A stretch of DNA of 64,000 bases, from positions 15,168,249 to 15,232,248 of the forward strand of contig OY759223.1 of NCBI GenBank assembly GCA_963662175.1, in the 5' to 3' direction. Positions 33,120-47,300 of the stretch are shown here, one piece after another. The stretch's first letter is position 1, and the number at the start of each line of letters is the position of its first letter. The DNA is from Aradus depressus (lineage: Eukaryota; Arthropoda; Insecta; Hemiptera; Aradidae). The position numbers and the translations under genes were made by a program. Below the pieces are notes generated by a model that searched no databases, was not told where the DNA came from, and worked only from the letters and a program-made list of their open reading frames with translations.

Positions 33120-33855
33120 AAAAGTGGGAGGAGACTATCGTATCGACTATCGATACAAAACAGTGCCTCTGTGGTGAACTGGTGAAAAGTAAAAAGTAAC
33201 CTTCTAATAGTTCTACTTCTAATTCTAATTTCTAATCATTTGTGTTTTGTCATTTGTGAGTTGTGATTGACTGATTGTATTAACTTTTGTTTGTGCGTTC
33301 GCCTTGTGCCACTCGGTGTTCTTTTTTTTTTTATTACTTAACCTTATTAGTTAAAAGAAGATGCCTCTCAAAAGTGTGGTTTGGCAGCATTTTGAGAAGG
33401 AGAATAACCATGCTGTGTCGGCATTGTGGAGTTAAAATAAAAACATGTGGGAACACGACCAACTTAAAAAACCACCTGGAGCACAAACATACCAAAATTG
33501 GCCTGAAGAGGCCTGCACAACTGAAAGAGACGGAGGCTCCTGCCTGTAAAAAAGATAAATTATTTGCCACTGCAAGCTTTTATTTCTAAAGGACATATAC
33601 GACCAATATTTGTGTTGATTATTTTATTTTATTTTTTTGTTTTGTAACATACCTATATGTATTTATAAAATATGTAAATAAAAGCAATTTTTTTACTTGG
33701 ACTTTGGACGTTGCTTTAATCTTCCAAAATTTTATTTTATTTTAAACGATTAATCGATTATTTAACCAACGATTAATGGGTTTATCGATTAATTAGTAAA
33801 CAATAATAATCTATGTCATTAATCGATGTTTTGTTGGTCGGTACCCATCCCTACT
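33120..33855 (+). mobile_element. hAT-like remnant with BED finger, C-D spacer
   Basis: From 33361 a frame reads MPLKSVVWQHFEKEN, then a frame change, then LCRHCGVKIKTCGNTTNLKNH at about 33413-33475: aromatic, CxxC and His parts of a BED zinc finger. Ends carry TATCGAT and TACCCATCCCTA motifs. The catalytic part is lost. Confidence 0.6.
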
Positions 33856-33934
33856 TACAAGAGAAGAGGACTAACGTGGCCAATAATTTTATATGAGATC
33901 TACAAGAAGTGCTACTGTAACTTATATATGTTAC

Positions 33935-34416
33935 GGGTAAAGTTAGATTAACTGTTAAACCTAGGATTACCCGGGTAAACCTAGTAGTACCCGCTGCCGC
34001 TTGGTTAAAGTTGGGTATACTAATAATGACAAGGCCATTAGTGGACGTATGTTCCACTATAAAGATTAGGTTCTTATTAATTAGCTCGACCACACCTCAG
34101 TTTCCACTGTTGTAAGCTGTCTAACAGCGATAATCATTCATCTGGGTACATAAATTCCTAGAACAAACATAAATCGAAATATTACAAAATTTTGGGGCGT
34201 ATTTGCCAGCGTTCCGCCGGCGGGACGATATATCTGCCCCTCCCGTCGTTCCTATATTTGAAGTAGTACAGGTTCTAACTTTAACATATACTTTACCCGG
34301 GTAAAGCCCGAAACGTGAACTATTTCAATTATATTTCGGACTTTAACCAAGCGGCAGCGGGTGCTACTAGGTTTACCCGGGTAATCCTAGGTTTAACCGT
34401 TAATCTAACTTTACCC
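33935..34416. repeat. MITE with 77-bp terminal inverted repeats
   Basis: Arms 33935-34011 and 34340-34416 are nearly perfect inverted copies, starting GGGTAAAGTTAGATTAAC. The 328-bp interior has no coding potential. Target duplication not visible. Confidence 0.82.
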
Positions 34417-34419
34417 ATA

Positions 34420-35417
34420 GCATAAATATATTGTAGCCTTCTGCTTAACAAAATAACTTACCAACACATCATCCACTTTGTATGCTTTGCAAGATGTAAT
34501 TTTTCTACTAAGAGTTATTGTTATTATAGGATCAGATATATTTAGTAATAATTACATAGAAAAATGATGTGGTCACCATTTTTTCACCTCCCTTATAAAA
34601 AATACGATATGAATACAAATTAAGAAATGTAAGAAAAACGTCGTTTTTAAAAGCTGTGTTTCAAAGTATTCAACGCTTCATATGATGGGGTACAATTTTT
34701 TTTATTTTATACTTACTAAAGTTTATAACCGGGTGGGCACTTATGAAGGCTATGCCAGCCGCATTCAAGCCAAACTATAGTTCCACAGTATAAAATACTA
34801 CAATTGAATTTAATATGGGTACATATACTATACGTCTTAAGTGCTACTTTTTGTATACATATAAGAAAATATAATTATAATGAAAAATAAAATACAAAAT
34901 AATTGAAATAAATTACGTTACGTAGAAACTGAACCCCGTAAACAATTTTCATTTGCTTAATAAAAAAATTTACTTACCTGATTTTTCAAAAAAGTACAAA
35001 GTAAGATACTTAGATGTTAGCAAATGTATCACTGAAATATACGAACACCCACAAAGATGCCAACAAATCTCCTACGCACGCACAAGTCAACTATGGCGCC
35101 AGCAGTGCAATGTGTGCGAATTTATTTATAATCCAAAATTAAATTAGCAAATTATTTTTGCTTAAAAAAAAAATAAACATGACATAAGATGTGTATAACA
35201 AATTATTAGTTACTGAGTCAATTTAACAAGTTCAGTGAAACAAGTTCTGAAATAATAAAAATAAAACAAATTTAAATTTTCAATGGAAGTGGTGTTAACT
35301 CGCGGCTCTAACAGGCGCATTTGTCTACCTGGTACATAGGTAGATAATATAGTATTTTATTTAATTGAAAGTTATCAAAAAACAGCTAAACCAATCTACT
35401 CTGTTGAAAAACTTTTA
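34420..35417. other. Spacer between C and D, nothing recognised
   Basis: AT-rich, no recognised exon or repeat. Confidence 0.4.
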
Positions 35418-35700
35418 TTAACAAAAAAGACGAAGTTTGATTTCATCAACAAATCTCCCGTTATCACAGAACTGCCAGTGTCGTCTGCTGCGGACCTTCC
35501 TCAAACACCCTCTGTTACCCCACTTCATCTGCATCAGCCAAGACCAGAACATCAACAAAAGAGAAATCGCCAGAGTTACCTTAACCAAGACATTTTTGAA
35601 AAATGAGTCTCCTGTGAGCCAGATCCTAGAAAAATTTAGGATTTCAATCTCATTCATATTCGATTATTGTTTAAGTATTTCAATGAAGTTTTACAATTTT
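35418..35700. repeat. Block shared with 61831-62120
   Basis: Both blocks hold a weakly similar minus-strand frame (EIEILNFSRIWLTGDSFFK here, EIFSFSLLWLSEDTFFK there). It may be a decayed transposon or a conserved part of the array unit. Not identified. Confidence 0.3.
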
Positions 35701-35889
35701 TTCTACATCTTTGTTTAAAAATTACATTGCATGATGAAATTATTAGGTTAATTTGCTGAGGCGGAGGTCACAAGAAGTATTGATGACAGAGAGGGTGGAT
35801 TTTGACGTCTCTGACAGAAAGACATGACAGACCTACGATGATATGATTGAGGCGACGACCGATACGAAGAATCAGACTAAGAAATTTAG

Positions 35890-36440
35890 ATATTTCTATT
35901 ATAGCAGAGAAATCAACATCAAGTTTGGATATAAGTCTAATTTGATCAAATTTGTGTTAGGTTAGAGTGAGCTTCAATGTGAAGTGCTTGCCCTATAACA
36001 CAAATAGATCTAAATAATTTTCCCCTGTTATCGTAGCTATTAATAAATTTGGTTCATTTTCTTGAAAGTAACAAGGATGATGCCATGTCAGATATTAAAT
36101 TTTCAAACCAAGAAACATTTACCATTAAAAATACAGACTTTATCACGAAGCCTTCGATAAATAAAACGTTTAATACATTTTATTTATTTATTAATTAACA
36201 AAACTTTTTCTAATTACATTAAATTGTAGTTCGAGAAGAGTAATTAAAACTACACATGTGTAATTATGGGTTGTTATCTATGTATTTTATCAATTTTCTA
36301 AGTTTCTCTTTCCTTTCTTAATACAAATTACATAACAACCAAACTAAAAATCAAAAGAAACAAACAGAAGACAATTAAGTTCCGTCCTGTTCAGATCCAA
36401 TTCAGTTGAGATAAGACATTTCGAAAGGTAAAGTACAGGT
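35890..36440 (+). promoter_or_regulatory. Conserved upstream block of copy D (putative promoter and non-coding exon)
   Basis: Aligns with 4745-5345 (B) and 53515-53940 (E), including GATGCCATGTCAGATATTAA and ACATAACAACCAAACTAAAA. Donor-like GTAAAG at 36428, acceptor TTTTAG ending at 38364, 19-nt leader. Promoter role is inference. Confidence 0.4.
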
Positions 36441-37126
36441 AAGAATTATTCTTAAACGTATATTTTAAATATCATGTATATTTTGTTAAAACATTTGGAT
36501 TCTCATCTACTTCAATACAGTTTCAATGTTGATTAGTATTATAATGGTAGGATCATTGCCATTAGACAATATTTAGTTTTTGTGGTTATAAGTTTATTAT
36601 GAAAAACTTCAAACTTTGCACTTGAGAGAGTGTAAACTAAGCTCCTTGAACGGAAAGATAAGGGACGTTATCATAGGCAATGTTGAATATCAAAGACATG
36701 AAGATGGTACCTACTTACTTGGAATATTTCAAGTTTGATCGGAAATCTTTTATAAGTATTCTGTGCATAAAAAGGAGGGGATTTAATGATGTGTTCTTAA
36801 AGAACTTCGTGGTATGAGATATGTTATTTGACCAATTAACAGCCTGGGAACGTTCACCTAAACTGAAGGCAGGATTGGTGTCTCAGTGTGAATGTAATAT
36901 CGTGTGATTGGAGATTTTGGGAAACTCGTAGGAACTTTACAAGGAGATAGGATGGCGGTGTCAACCACCGATGTCAAAGGTGGCCAGGAGTGTGTTGCGG
37001 CTGGTAGGAAGGTCAGTAGTGTAAAATAAAGGCTGTACCGTAATTGGCGCCTGCAGCGGCTGCATCCCCCCAGATACCATTGCCGGTAAGATATTAAATC
37101 GGGTAAAGGAAAAATATATATGTATA

Positions 37127-37440
37127 CAGGGTGTCCCAGCATGAAGGTAAAAAACTTTGCGGTCTTAAAGGAAATTTAATTTTGAACAAAAAATTTCCTA
37201 GTGAACTTATTTTAAAGGTAATTTACCGCTCTTTATGATGGTAGAATTAACTTTGTGTTAGCTCTTATACTTGAGGAGGAATAAGAGATTTTATGCAAAA
37301 AAATAGTGCTAAATACAAAAATTGGAAGATGTTGAATATTTCTGAAACGGTTCCGAATCTGACCTAAGTTTATAGGAAATTTTTTGTTCAAAATTAAATT
37401 TCCTTTAAAACCTCAAAGTTTTTTTACCTTCTGTGCATTT
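37127..37440. repeat. Palindromic MITE upstream of D
   Basis: Inverted arms of about 62 bp (37139-37204, 37371-37436) with the core AAGGAAATTTAATTTTGAAC. The left end starts with CAGGGTGTCCCAGC. Confidence 0.7.
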
Positions 37441-38383
37441 TCTTGACGAATGATCGTTTTTGGACTAGAAAGACCTGTCCTCTCACGCATGCTAATCAGA
37501 TACCATTACATTTGAGTCATTCACTTTATTTACTGCATCAGGAAACCTCTTCCTTTGATTATTTATCGTTCGTGCATCTCTAATGCAATATTCATTAAAG
37601 ACACTGTTTTTGTAAGCACTTAATGCATCTGTGAACTCCTTATAAAACGAATATTTGTCTTTAAGTTTCATTTTCTAGTTTTACACATAGAAAACAACAA
37701 GTGTGCTCTATGTAAACGAAGAGTTGGTGAAATTTACCTGGCTGTTCGTCGGTAGGGTGCGTCACATGACTGCCGGAGGCCAAGCATTATTTGCCTCAGG
37801 AGCCGGCAGTGCCGGTTACCATTAACTGTTATTTTGGTTGCTATGCCGTTATAGCCATCTACTATTGTGTATTTTGCAGATTAGACAAAGAGGTTATTGA
37901 AGATGCAAGGTTAAGAAACACTTCTTTGGTGTAATACAAATTTACCTGTGTCCTTTTAATTTAATTTTTAGATAAAATAACTACATATAAAGCAAGTGAA
38001 AATTATTATTTCTAGGATTTTTTTGTGAACGTTTATCGACATAAACAATTATTTTTAGTTACATTTGTAAACTAAAAAAAAAAAAGTCAAAATGACAAAG
38101 CGACCAGCTTCTGATCTAACTACCAATATTTTTCGTTAAAAAAATGTTTTACTATTAATATTTACACTTCTTAATTATTCAATCAACTTTTCCAAAATTC
38201 TAGTTTTATAAAATTTTGTTACAATATTTTTATCTTCCATTTTAAATATTTTTCAAACATAATTTAATATATTATAATGTTCATATAATATACTAATATA
38301 TCAATGATAACAGAAATATCCTTGTATCTCTATGATAATATTTCTATGTACGTACGTATTTTAGGTAAACAAATTCAGGAAAG

Positions 38384-41300
38384 ATGGCTCGAGAATGGCC
38401 ATGGCAGAGAGAAGAACTAACCAAAATGTGGACTTGGCCACAAACTTTCTGGATGACTCTTTTCAATCTTTGGATTGAGGGGAATCATACACCAAATCGA
38501 AGGCGATTTAAACTCTTCACGAGAGCCTTTGGCGTAACCTACGCAGTTCTATTCAATGTCTCTATATTTTTTGGAGCTGTAGCTAATGTTTCCAGTGATG
38601 GGGTACTAGAACATCCCATTAGCATTTCACAAGCTGCGGCTGGTACTATTTGTGTCTTTAAATTGGTAGAAATAACTCGAAATAAGAAGGATCTCAGACA
38701 GGCCATGATTCATCTTGATGGTATGTTGTCATTCCATTTGACTTTTTAACAATTTTATTACAAGGGAACCTTATTGTGTGTGGGTCGCCGATTTCAATGA
38801 AACTTTTTCTCGTGTTTCTACATCGAAAAATGGTTGTTATGTGTCCGAGCGTTCGTGCCAATGCGTCTTCTGAGCAAAAAAAAAAAAATAAAATTAGGCC
38901 AAAAATTGCGTTTACAAAGCTGCCACTGCTCCTTTTCGGGGACAGTAAACTCCCGATTATCCGCGGGATTGACTGGCGTGGATACCGCGGATAATCGAAT
39001 TTCGCGGATAAGCCGCAAAATTGCCGATAATGGTTAAACAAAGGCCGAAGGCACTAAAAAAACAACACACAAGTAGTGCTTTAAATAAGTTTATTATACA
39101 ATAAAAGGACGTACCTGATAACAAAACTCAATCAATGTCATGTAGGTTATTAAAAGTCATGTTTACTGTTTAACAATAAAGTCAGTCATTTGCTTTTGCT
39201 TTTTCGTAGTGAAACACTTTATCTTTATTTGTGATTTGAGTTTTCTCAGCACCATCTTGTCACAAAGTGATGCGTCGTCTTGCTCTTCAGGGTATTGAAT
39301 AATGCTGTCAATGTGTCCTAATGCTGCATCATGAGTAACGGTCCTCTGCATCTGCATTTCCTCTTCATCCTCATTGTCTTCCCATTCAATCCCTCCTACT
39401 TGATTTATGATGTTTTCATCTGTGAGGTGCTCAAAGCCTGCATCATTGGCATCACATTCCATCCACTCAACGATATTTTCCTCATTTACATCAACATTTA
39501 AGTATATATTTACATAGTAACTTTATTTCAATTTTTGTGAAATAATTTTCGGTTTCAAAACCTTCCTTTTTTATAAAAATGCCTCCTACAGGCACCGCGG
39601 ATAATCCGCAAAGCGGATAAACCGCCCGCGGATAATCGAGAGTTTACTGTACATCAAAAAATATTAGGGTTTGTCCAAATTAACCCCAGGATGGCCAGAA
39701 TAAAATATTCAATATGAGGGTTTTACTCTGCCACTATGGAGGGCTAAAAACTGCAGGATGTATTAATCGTTAAATGGTTTCCAAACTTTAATTTCTCATC
39801 TCAAAAAAAACTCATATTATCGAGTATTTCAGATTTCAATAAAGCAACATGCACCCTTGTTCTCAAAAATGACGTTTTTCTTTTTAAAAAATTCAATATT
39901 TTGTACAGTTCATTATGAAATTCATTTATTTATTGTTAGACAATTTCATAATATTTCAAAACTACTAAAAAATACCATAAATTTAATGTTTTAGGAGACT
40001 TATTATTAGAGGTCAAAGGGCAGTAAAATCGTTCTGCGTAAGAGATGCCATATGTTTTTTAAATTTTTTTCAATAATATTAAATCTAATCCAAAGGAATG
40101 AATTATTATTACTGGGCCAATAGGGAAAATGCATAGCATAGAATTTACGAAAACAAATAATTGGGTTTATTTACTTAAACTAAATAATAAAATTAATAAC
40201 TAAACATTGAAACAAAATCAAAAGAAAATCGTACAAACTTAATTCTTAAAAACTATTTCAATATTTTTTCTGTTTTATATTTTGGTCATTCTTCATATCA
40301 AAGTTGTATACTTTTTGTGCATATCTATTTTGTACATATAAGTAAATAACAGAACCTTCTTTGCGGATCAATTTTATTATTAATTCACTCCTACTTAGTT
40401 CATCCCATCTTAAGCCTAAACACAACTCTCCATCTCCACTCAGACCGTCTCACCTCAACCCAGACCTCAACTCTTCTACACTAATTAAAAACAGCTGATG
40501 GTCGTGTTTTGTTTTTTATTCATGGGTTGTTTTAAAACAAAATGTATTCATATTATTATTCACTAATTTAGTTGCTTCTTGGACTTTATTTTACACTAAT
40601 AAATATAGTCAATTTAATAATATTAATAATTTGAATGTGTGTATTTTTTATACATCACACACCATTGGGTGATTTCTCCCCTCTTGACATTTTGACATTC
40701 TCATTATCTCTCTCTTAGCACATTTGCGCATTGTAATTATTTTTTATACAGTTGTAAATATCTATACGTAAAATAAAAATAAAAAAATTAAAAATTACCT
40801 TCTATCATTTATATTATTTATTTGCAGCAGGTATTAACAGATAAGATTTTTTATTTTGATTTTTATGATGTTTCAGAATTAACTGAAGAAGTAAAAGAGC
40901 CGGAAGATGTGGTATTTATGAAGAAAGCAATATTCCGACTCTGGGTTATTTACATTCTGAATATGATAGATGTTCTTGTAACGATGATACACTGGAATAC
41001 GCGACCATTGATAGTCGCAGCGCTCTATCAGGAGAGAACCTCTGCAATGAATTCTTATATCAACCCTCTTGACACTTGGACGCAGTTTACCTTTAACACT
41101 ATAGCCCAAAATTTCGTGTCATTTTATTTTGCCATCGGCCTCAGCTTGTTAGACAACATTTATCTTTGTATCTGCCAATATGTAATCTCCCATATGGATC
41201 TGCTTAAAAAAAATCTTGAAGATCTTCATCTTAGTGGAGAACAGATAGAGACAATAAAATTAACAAAGATTATCAAACGTCATGTCAAAATATTACGGTA

Positions 41301-44300
41301 ATTTGTATGAGCAGTTTTTTTTTTTTTGATGTGTAAACATCTTAGCTCTCGATAGGGGCTATGTCAGACCGTAAATCTCGTTAATGTGCATGCATAAGTG
41401 TGTGTTCTTATTTGTGTCTGTACGTATGTATGTGTGTTCACAGAGTTATGTTGTTTGTCTTATAAGTCAGTAGTGTGTGTTCTTATTTGTGTCAGTACGT
41501 ATGTATGTGTGTTCACAGAGTTATGTTGTTTGTCCTAATATAGCTGTATAATTCCACGTGTAAGTCGTGTTCTTTATGTGACAATATTGTTTCTAAGTTA
41601 GCCGGTAGTGGGCAGTCTGTCTGTATTGCTCTCCACTGTTGTACCGCTAGTGTTGCAAGCCAAGATGATGTGGTTGGCATCCGCTAACGATTCCGAATCA
41701 CATGAAAATACGGATTCCATCTAGATTCAATACATACTAGGTGAGGAGGGGAGTAATTGTGATTAAATCTATGAGCACTTTTTATAACTTTATCTCTGTA
41801 AATATCAATTTCAGAATTTAATATAATCATCAAATCGAAAAGGTTCAAAAAGATATGTATTGTTGTGAAAATATAACATCGAATGTTCTAATGAGGACAG
41901 ATCTGCGGCAGCGGAGAGAAAAAAAAGTAACCGGCCATGTGCTTCCCCAGAACGAAGTAATCAATTAACTTATTTCTTTACCTCCAAAACCACTCGACCG
42001 TTTGCGCTAATATTCAACAGTTGACTTACATTAAGGCTCCTATAGCCTCATACTAAATTTTGTGTTGACAAATTCATTACATCTGCAGTTTTTTTGGGTT
42101 TTTGAATTGAACCCCTCTTCTTAACCATTCCTTCCCTTCGGCCGATATCGCTGATGAGTTGAGCCTCTCCCCTAATCCCCCCCTTTATGAGTTGAGCCTC
42201 TCCCCTAATCCCCCCCTTTATGAATTGAGCATCTCCCCCTAATCCCACCCTTTATGAGTTGAGCCTCTCCCCTAATCCCCCCTTTATGAGTTGAGCCTCT
42301 CCACTTATCCCCCCTCTTTATGAATTGAGCCCCTCCCCTAATCCCCCCTTTATGAGTTGAGCCCCTCCCCTAATCCCCCCTTTATGAATTGAGCCTCTCC
42401 CCTAATCCCCCCCCTTTATGAATTGAGCCCCTCCCCTAATCCCCCCCTTTATGAGTTAGGCCTCTCCCCTAATCCCCCCTCTTTATGAATTGAGCATCTC
42501 CCCTAATCCCCCCTTTATGAGTTGAGACTTTCCCCTAATCCCCCCCCCCCTTTATGAATTGAGCCCCTCCCCTAATCCCCCCTTTATGAGTTGAGCCTCT
42601 CCCCTATTCCCTCCCTTTATGAATTGAGCCCCTCCCCTAATCCCCCCTTTATGAGTTGAGCATCTTCCCTAATCCCCCCCTTTATGAGTTGAGCCTCTCC
42701 CCTAATTCCCCCATTTCCTCTGACTGAGTTGGTTGAAAATCGATATCTGTTGTCTTTATAGGGTTCTGATCACACATATAAAATGTCGTTTCAATCCATT
42801 AATTTTATTGACAGTTATTAGAATTTTTGAGTTAAGCCTCCCTTTAATCACTCATTCCCTTCCCTTTGGTCGATTTGGCTGAAAATCAATAGGTGTCGTC
42901 ATTAGAGGGTTCTGGATTCACATGTACATTCTTTTGCCGATACATTCATTCTATCGGAAGTGATTGTGTTCGCAGTCACACAGATAGAAATGTTTTTTTT
43001 TTCATATTTGGAACCTGGAGGTTGGAAAACATGAAATTCCGTTGAAAATTCCGCATCAAAATTGTTGACCGATTACATAACTTTCCTTATTCTTCATGAA
43101 GCTGAGGAAGTAAAAATGTTACATTATATTATAACAAAAGTATGAAGAGCCGTTAGATATAGAAACATAGGAGGGGGACATTATCTCTAATCTCAGGTTG
43201 TAATGTATCTAAGTCTGTATCAGCTGGGGTAGCAAACCAGTGGCGGATCTTCTCCAGGAGGAAGCTGCCCACTATATATCACCTGGAATAGTAGATTTTT
43301 CTTTTTCTTGTGGTTTAAATTCACAATATAGTCTAGAAAAAGATTTACATTTAAAATTGAAGTACAATCATACTCATCACATTACTTTAAGTAACAACTA
43401 CATGTTAACGAATATATACTTAACTTGTTAATATTATGTTTTTAGTTCATATGAACATTCATGTTTTTAGAGTTTGCAAAGAACTTAAAAATGCTTCCGG
43501 TCAAGCACTCACACTTCAAATCGTTATGACAGTTCTAGTCATCTGTACAGGAGTATTTGCTCTTACTATGGTAAGCATTATTGTACGGATGTTGACATAG
43601 TAATTCTATTGTCTCAGAGGATTAGCCCCTCATAGGAAAATGTCTTTATATTTATTTACCTGTATAAAAATATTGTGTTGACATGTCGTGTTTACTCGCC
43701 CCTCACTTTACAGAATGACCAACTCAGTCTTAACTTATTGATGAATCTACTAGAGATTATGTTTTTACTGACTATACGTCTGTTTCTTTTTGCATGGTTC
43801 AGCATTGAAGTTACCCTATCAGTAAGTAATATTGAAATAATTAGCTAACTCCATGTTAACTTTACAAATGTCAGTATCGAAATTAACAACAGTCGTCCAA
43901 ATAGTATTCAGTTGGTATTTTGAGAGGCCAAGAAAATTGAAGAAATTCTGAGACAGCATTGACTATTAACATTTTATCTGCTTCTGTCTCAGAATTTCTT
44001 ACCAACCAATTTTGTTGAATCGATATGGGATTATCGAAGTATAATAGTAATTCTCTGAGGGCGCCGGTAGCTCAATGGTATGCGTGCTTGCCTTCAGAGC
44101 TCAAGATCGTGGGTTCGAAACCCGGCCGAGGTTATTAGTTTATTTTATCTGGGAGGTAAAATAAACTTAAACACGCCGTCCTTCGAATGGGACGTTAAGC
44201 GATGGTCCCGAGCCTGTACGATGTCAGGTACTCCTACCCTAGGTAAATAAAAATTTAGGGTAGGCAAAATTTAGGACTCCCACAGTAGAGTCGGGCTCAT

Positions 44301-47300
44301 GTCCACCAGAGTGACGAAAGAGCGCTCTGGTAGTAGGCGATATGACCTCGTAGTTAAAGCCCGGACATAAGTCATAAAACATACTCTAACCTATAATATT
44401 TCAACTATTTTTCATATTTTACTTAATATTGAATGAAATAATCTAGGATTATAGGAAAAAACTGTAGAGCAAAGTAAGAATTTCAAAAATCCAATTACGT
44501 ATCAGAAGAAATAAAATGTTGACCCTCCCGTCGGTTCTTTTAGTGTCCATGTTCTCCTGACATAGAGACACCCCCATGTGGGAGCATAACAAAAATATCT
44601 AGTCCATAAAAAAAAATGTATTTCTCAATATAAACGATATAATATGTGAATTAGATATTTTTTTGTTATGCTCCTCCACGGGGTTTCACGATATCAAGAG
44701 AACCTGCACTGTTTCACTGGGTCAACATTGTATTTCTTCGGATACATCAACTGGATTTTTGAAATTCTTACTTTGCTTTACAGTTTTTTGCTATAATCCT
44801 AGATTATTTCAGTCAATATTATGTAAAACATGAAGAACATATTATATCGTTTATATTGAGAATTTTTTTTTTTTATGAACTAGATATATATATATATATA
44901 TATATATTCCTTCTACCGACATAATATTAATGTTTTCATGTTGCTGTTCGCTATGCGAATTATTTTAAAAAAATTGGGCCTGATTCGGAATTAGTTTAAA
45001 TAATACCCTCAAAAAATTACATGATGGTAAAAAAAAAAAAAAAATCGCCAAGTATCCAACTACAATTTTCTTCTTCTTTTTTTTTTTTTTTTAAATTAAT
45101 ACAATATTTTATTATGTATATTTACCATCGGTACAAACCATAAGTAAATTTTTTGACAATTATGGATAATAGGACGAAGTAAAATAATAAATGGTAATAT
45201 CTACAATAATAACTAAATATAAGGAAAATAATAATAATTATTATTATAAAATAAAAATGTCTGTAATGTCATGAAGAATATGTACTAAATATTAATAATA
45301 TATATATATATATATATATACACGATGTGTAAAATATGTCCAATGGTAATAATACAAATACATACATACATATTTTTTTTTTTAAATACAAAAAAAATAT
45401 ATAATACAATAATAAAAATACAATTATAAATTTAGCTCGAGATTCCCCGATATAACACAGCGATCCAATCGCAAACATAAAAAGTTTCTGATTCTAGTTT
45501 CGCGAAAGATACACAGAGAAATCTAGTTCCTGTCCCCACTATGACACACTTAACAGCATACGTCCTCGTTCTCATTGGGTTTTGACGTCACATATGAAAT
45601 TTCATGCCATTCATTATATCGGCAGTTTTTGGAGTTTTTGTGTTGAGCCCCCTTCCGTTGAAAATTACCAAGTGTCTCCCTTTGCAGTTTTGATTTCATA
45701 TACGAAATTCTGCGTTGATACATACATTCTATCGGGACTTACCGTGTTCACGTACATATAGACAGACAGAAATGTTTTTTTCATGTTTAGAATCTAGAGG
45801 TCGGAAAACATGAAAACTCCACTTCGAATTTTTGATTGTCTAAGGGGGGCTCCACACGCAACGGAAAAACCGAAGGCATGCCTCGAGGCGCCGGGCCTTG
45901 AGGCGAACCTCTATGTGTGGATGGAGAATTCTGTTGAGGTATTCCTGCGGATCTTACGTCTGGAGGCCGGAAATTTCAATACAAAATCTCATTCGTTTTG
46001 CCTCAAGGCCTCTCGTGTCAAGGCCGATCGGACCGTGTGGAGGGGTGGGAGGTAGGCCTCGAGGCGATTCAGTTGTACTCTAGTTGTGTGTTAGAAGAGG
46101 ACGTGTTTGATTAAATCCAGTTTTCACGTAAAATCATGGCCCGTGCAAAACAAAATCAAGAGGAATTGATAGCTCTGTTAAGAGAATAGAATAACTCATT
46201 AATGATATTTATTATTTTATTTAGTAATTACAACCTGTAGATACCTAAATGGAAAATTAATAACATTCATTCAATTGCACTTGTATTAATTGGGATAAAA
46301 AACATTTTCCTCCGAATGAGATTGTTATTAATTAATTAGGCACATTAATTAATGACAGTGCAAAAATTTTTATTTACTGCCTAGACAAACAGTTTACTAT
46401 CATAAAAATATTAATTAATTGCCGTTAATATAGTTACTTTGCCAACGTACTGCACCTTCGTTTGCACTTTCCTTTTCTGTAACCAGTCTTTAGTCCACAA
46501 CTTTCGCTTCACTTTTTTTTTATTACTTTTGATAGCTAACAATAAACCAACAACAGCAAAAGCATCATCTGTTGACGCCATTGCGCGAACACACAAACTG
46601 GAGTGCCTTAAGGCTGGCCTTCGGTTTTTCCGTTGCGTGTGGAGCCCCCTTTACTTCCACTATGCTTCGTATACCTGGAGGTCTAGCTCCAGTCCGAACT
46701 GACTTTCAGTTGTATATGTATACTCTAGGTAAAGATGCGTCCAAGTCAGACCATGTGGTAGTGTTCTGCATACAACCATAATGTATACTACACCTAGAGA
46801 CAGATCTAGCTCCAGTCCGAACTGACTTTCAGTTGTATATGTATACTCTAGGTATAGATGCGACCAAGTCAGATCATGCCATTGTGGTAGTGTTCTGCTT
46901 ACAATCAGCAATAAAACCCACTCATAGCATTCTGAAGTTCTTTCACTTTTTTTTTCTTTCCAGTGTAGATCTCTAGGGATTTCGGCTTACAGATCGGGTT
47001 GGATAAGTGGCAGTGAGATGCAGAAAAAGGAACTTATGATATTAGTTTCGAACACCATGAAGCCGGTTGTTTTTGGAGGACTTATACAAATTGATTTCGA
47101 CACTTGTCTTATGGTAAGTATGAAAGTTGGAAATTTGCAATAGACATTAAAGAGGTTTTATACTAAGATCACAAATGCATCCTTGCTCCAGATCCAATAA
47201 CCTGTTCCTAAGCCTGCCAGAGCAATTAGTAAATGGAATACATGAAATTCCCCACACAAGACTCAAACGACAAGAACTCAACAGACGATATGGTCTTACA

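Noticed and set aside
42048..42248. Minus-strand frame with GGIRGEAQLIK-type repeats
   Set aside because: Translation of the C-rich minisatellite in intron 2 of D.
44880..44910. TA microsatellites (also near 15746 and 45300) as regulatory sites
   Set aside because: Simple AT repeats in an AT-rich genome, no further support.
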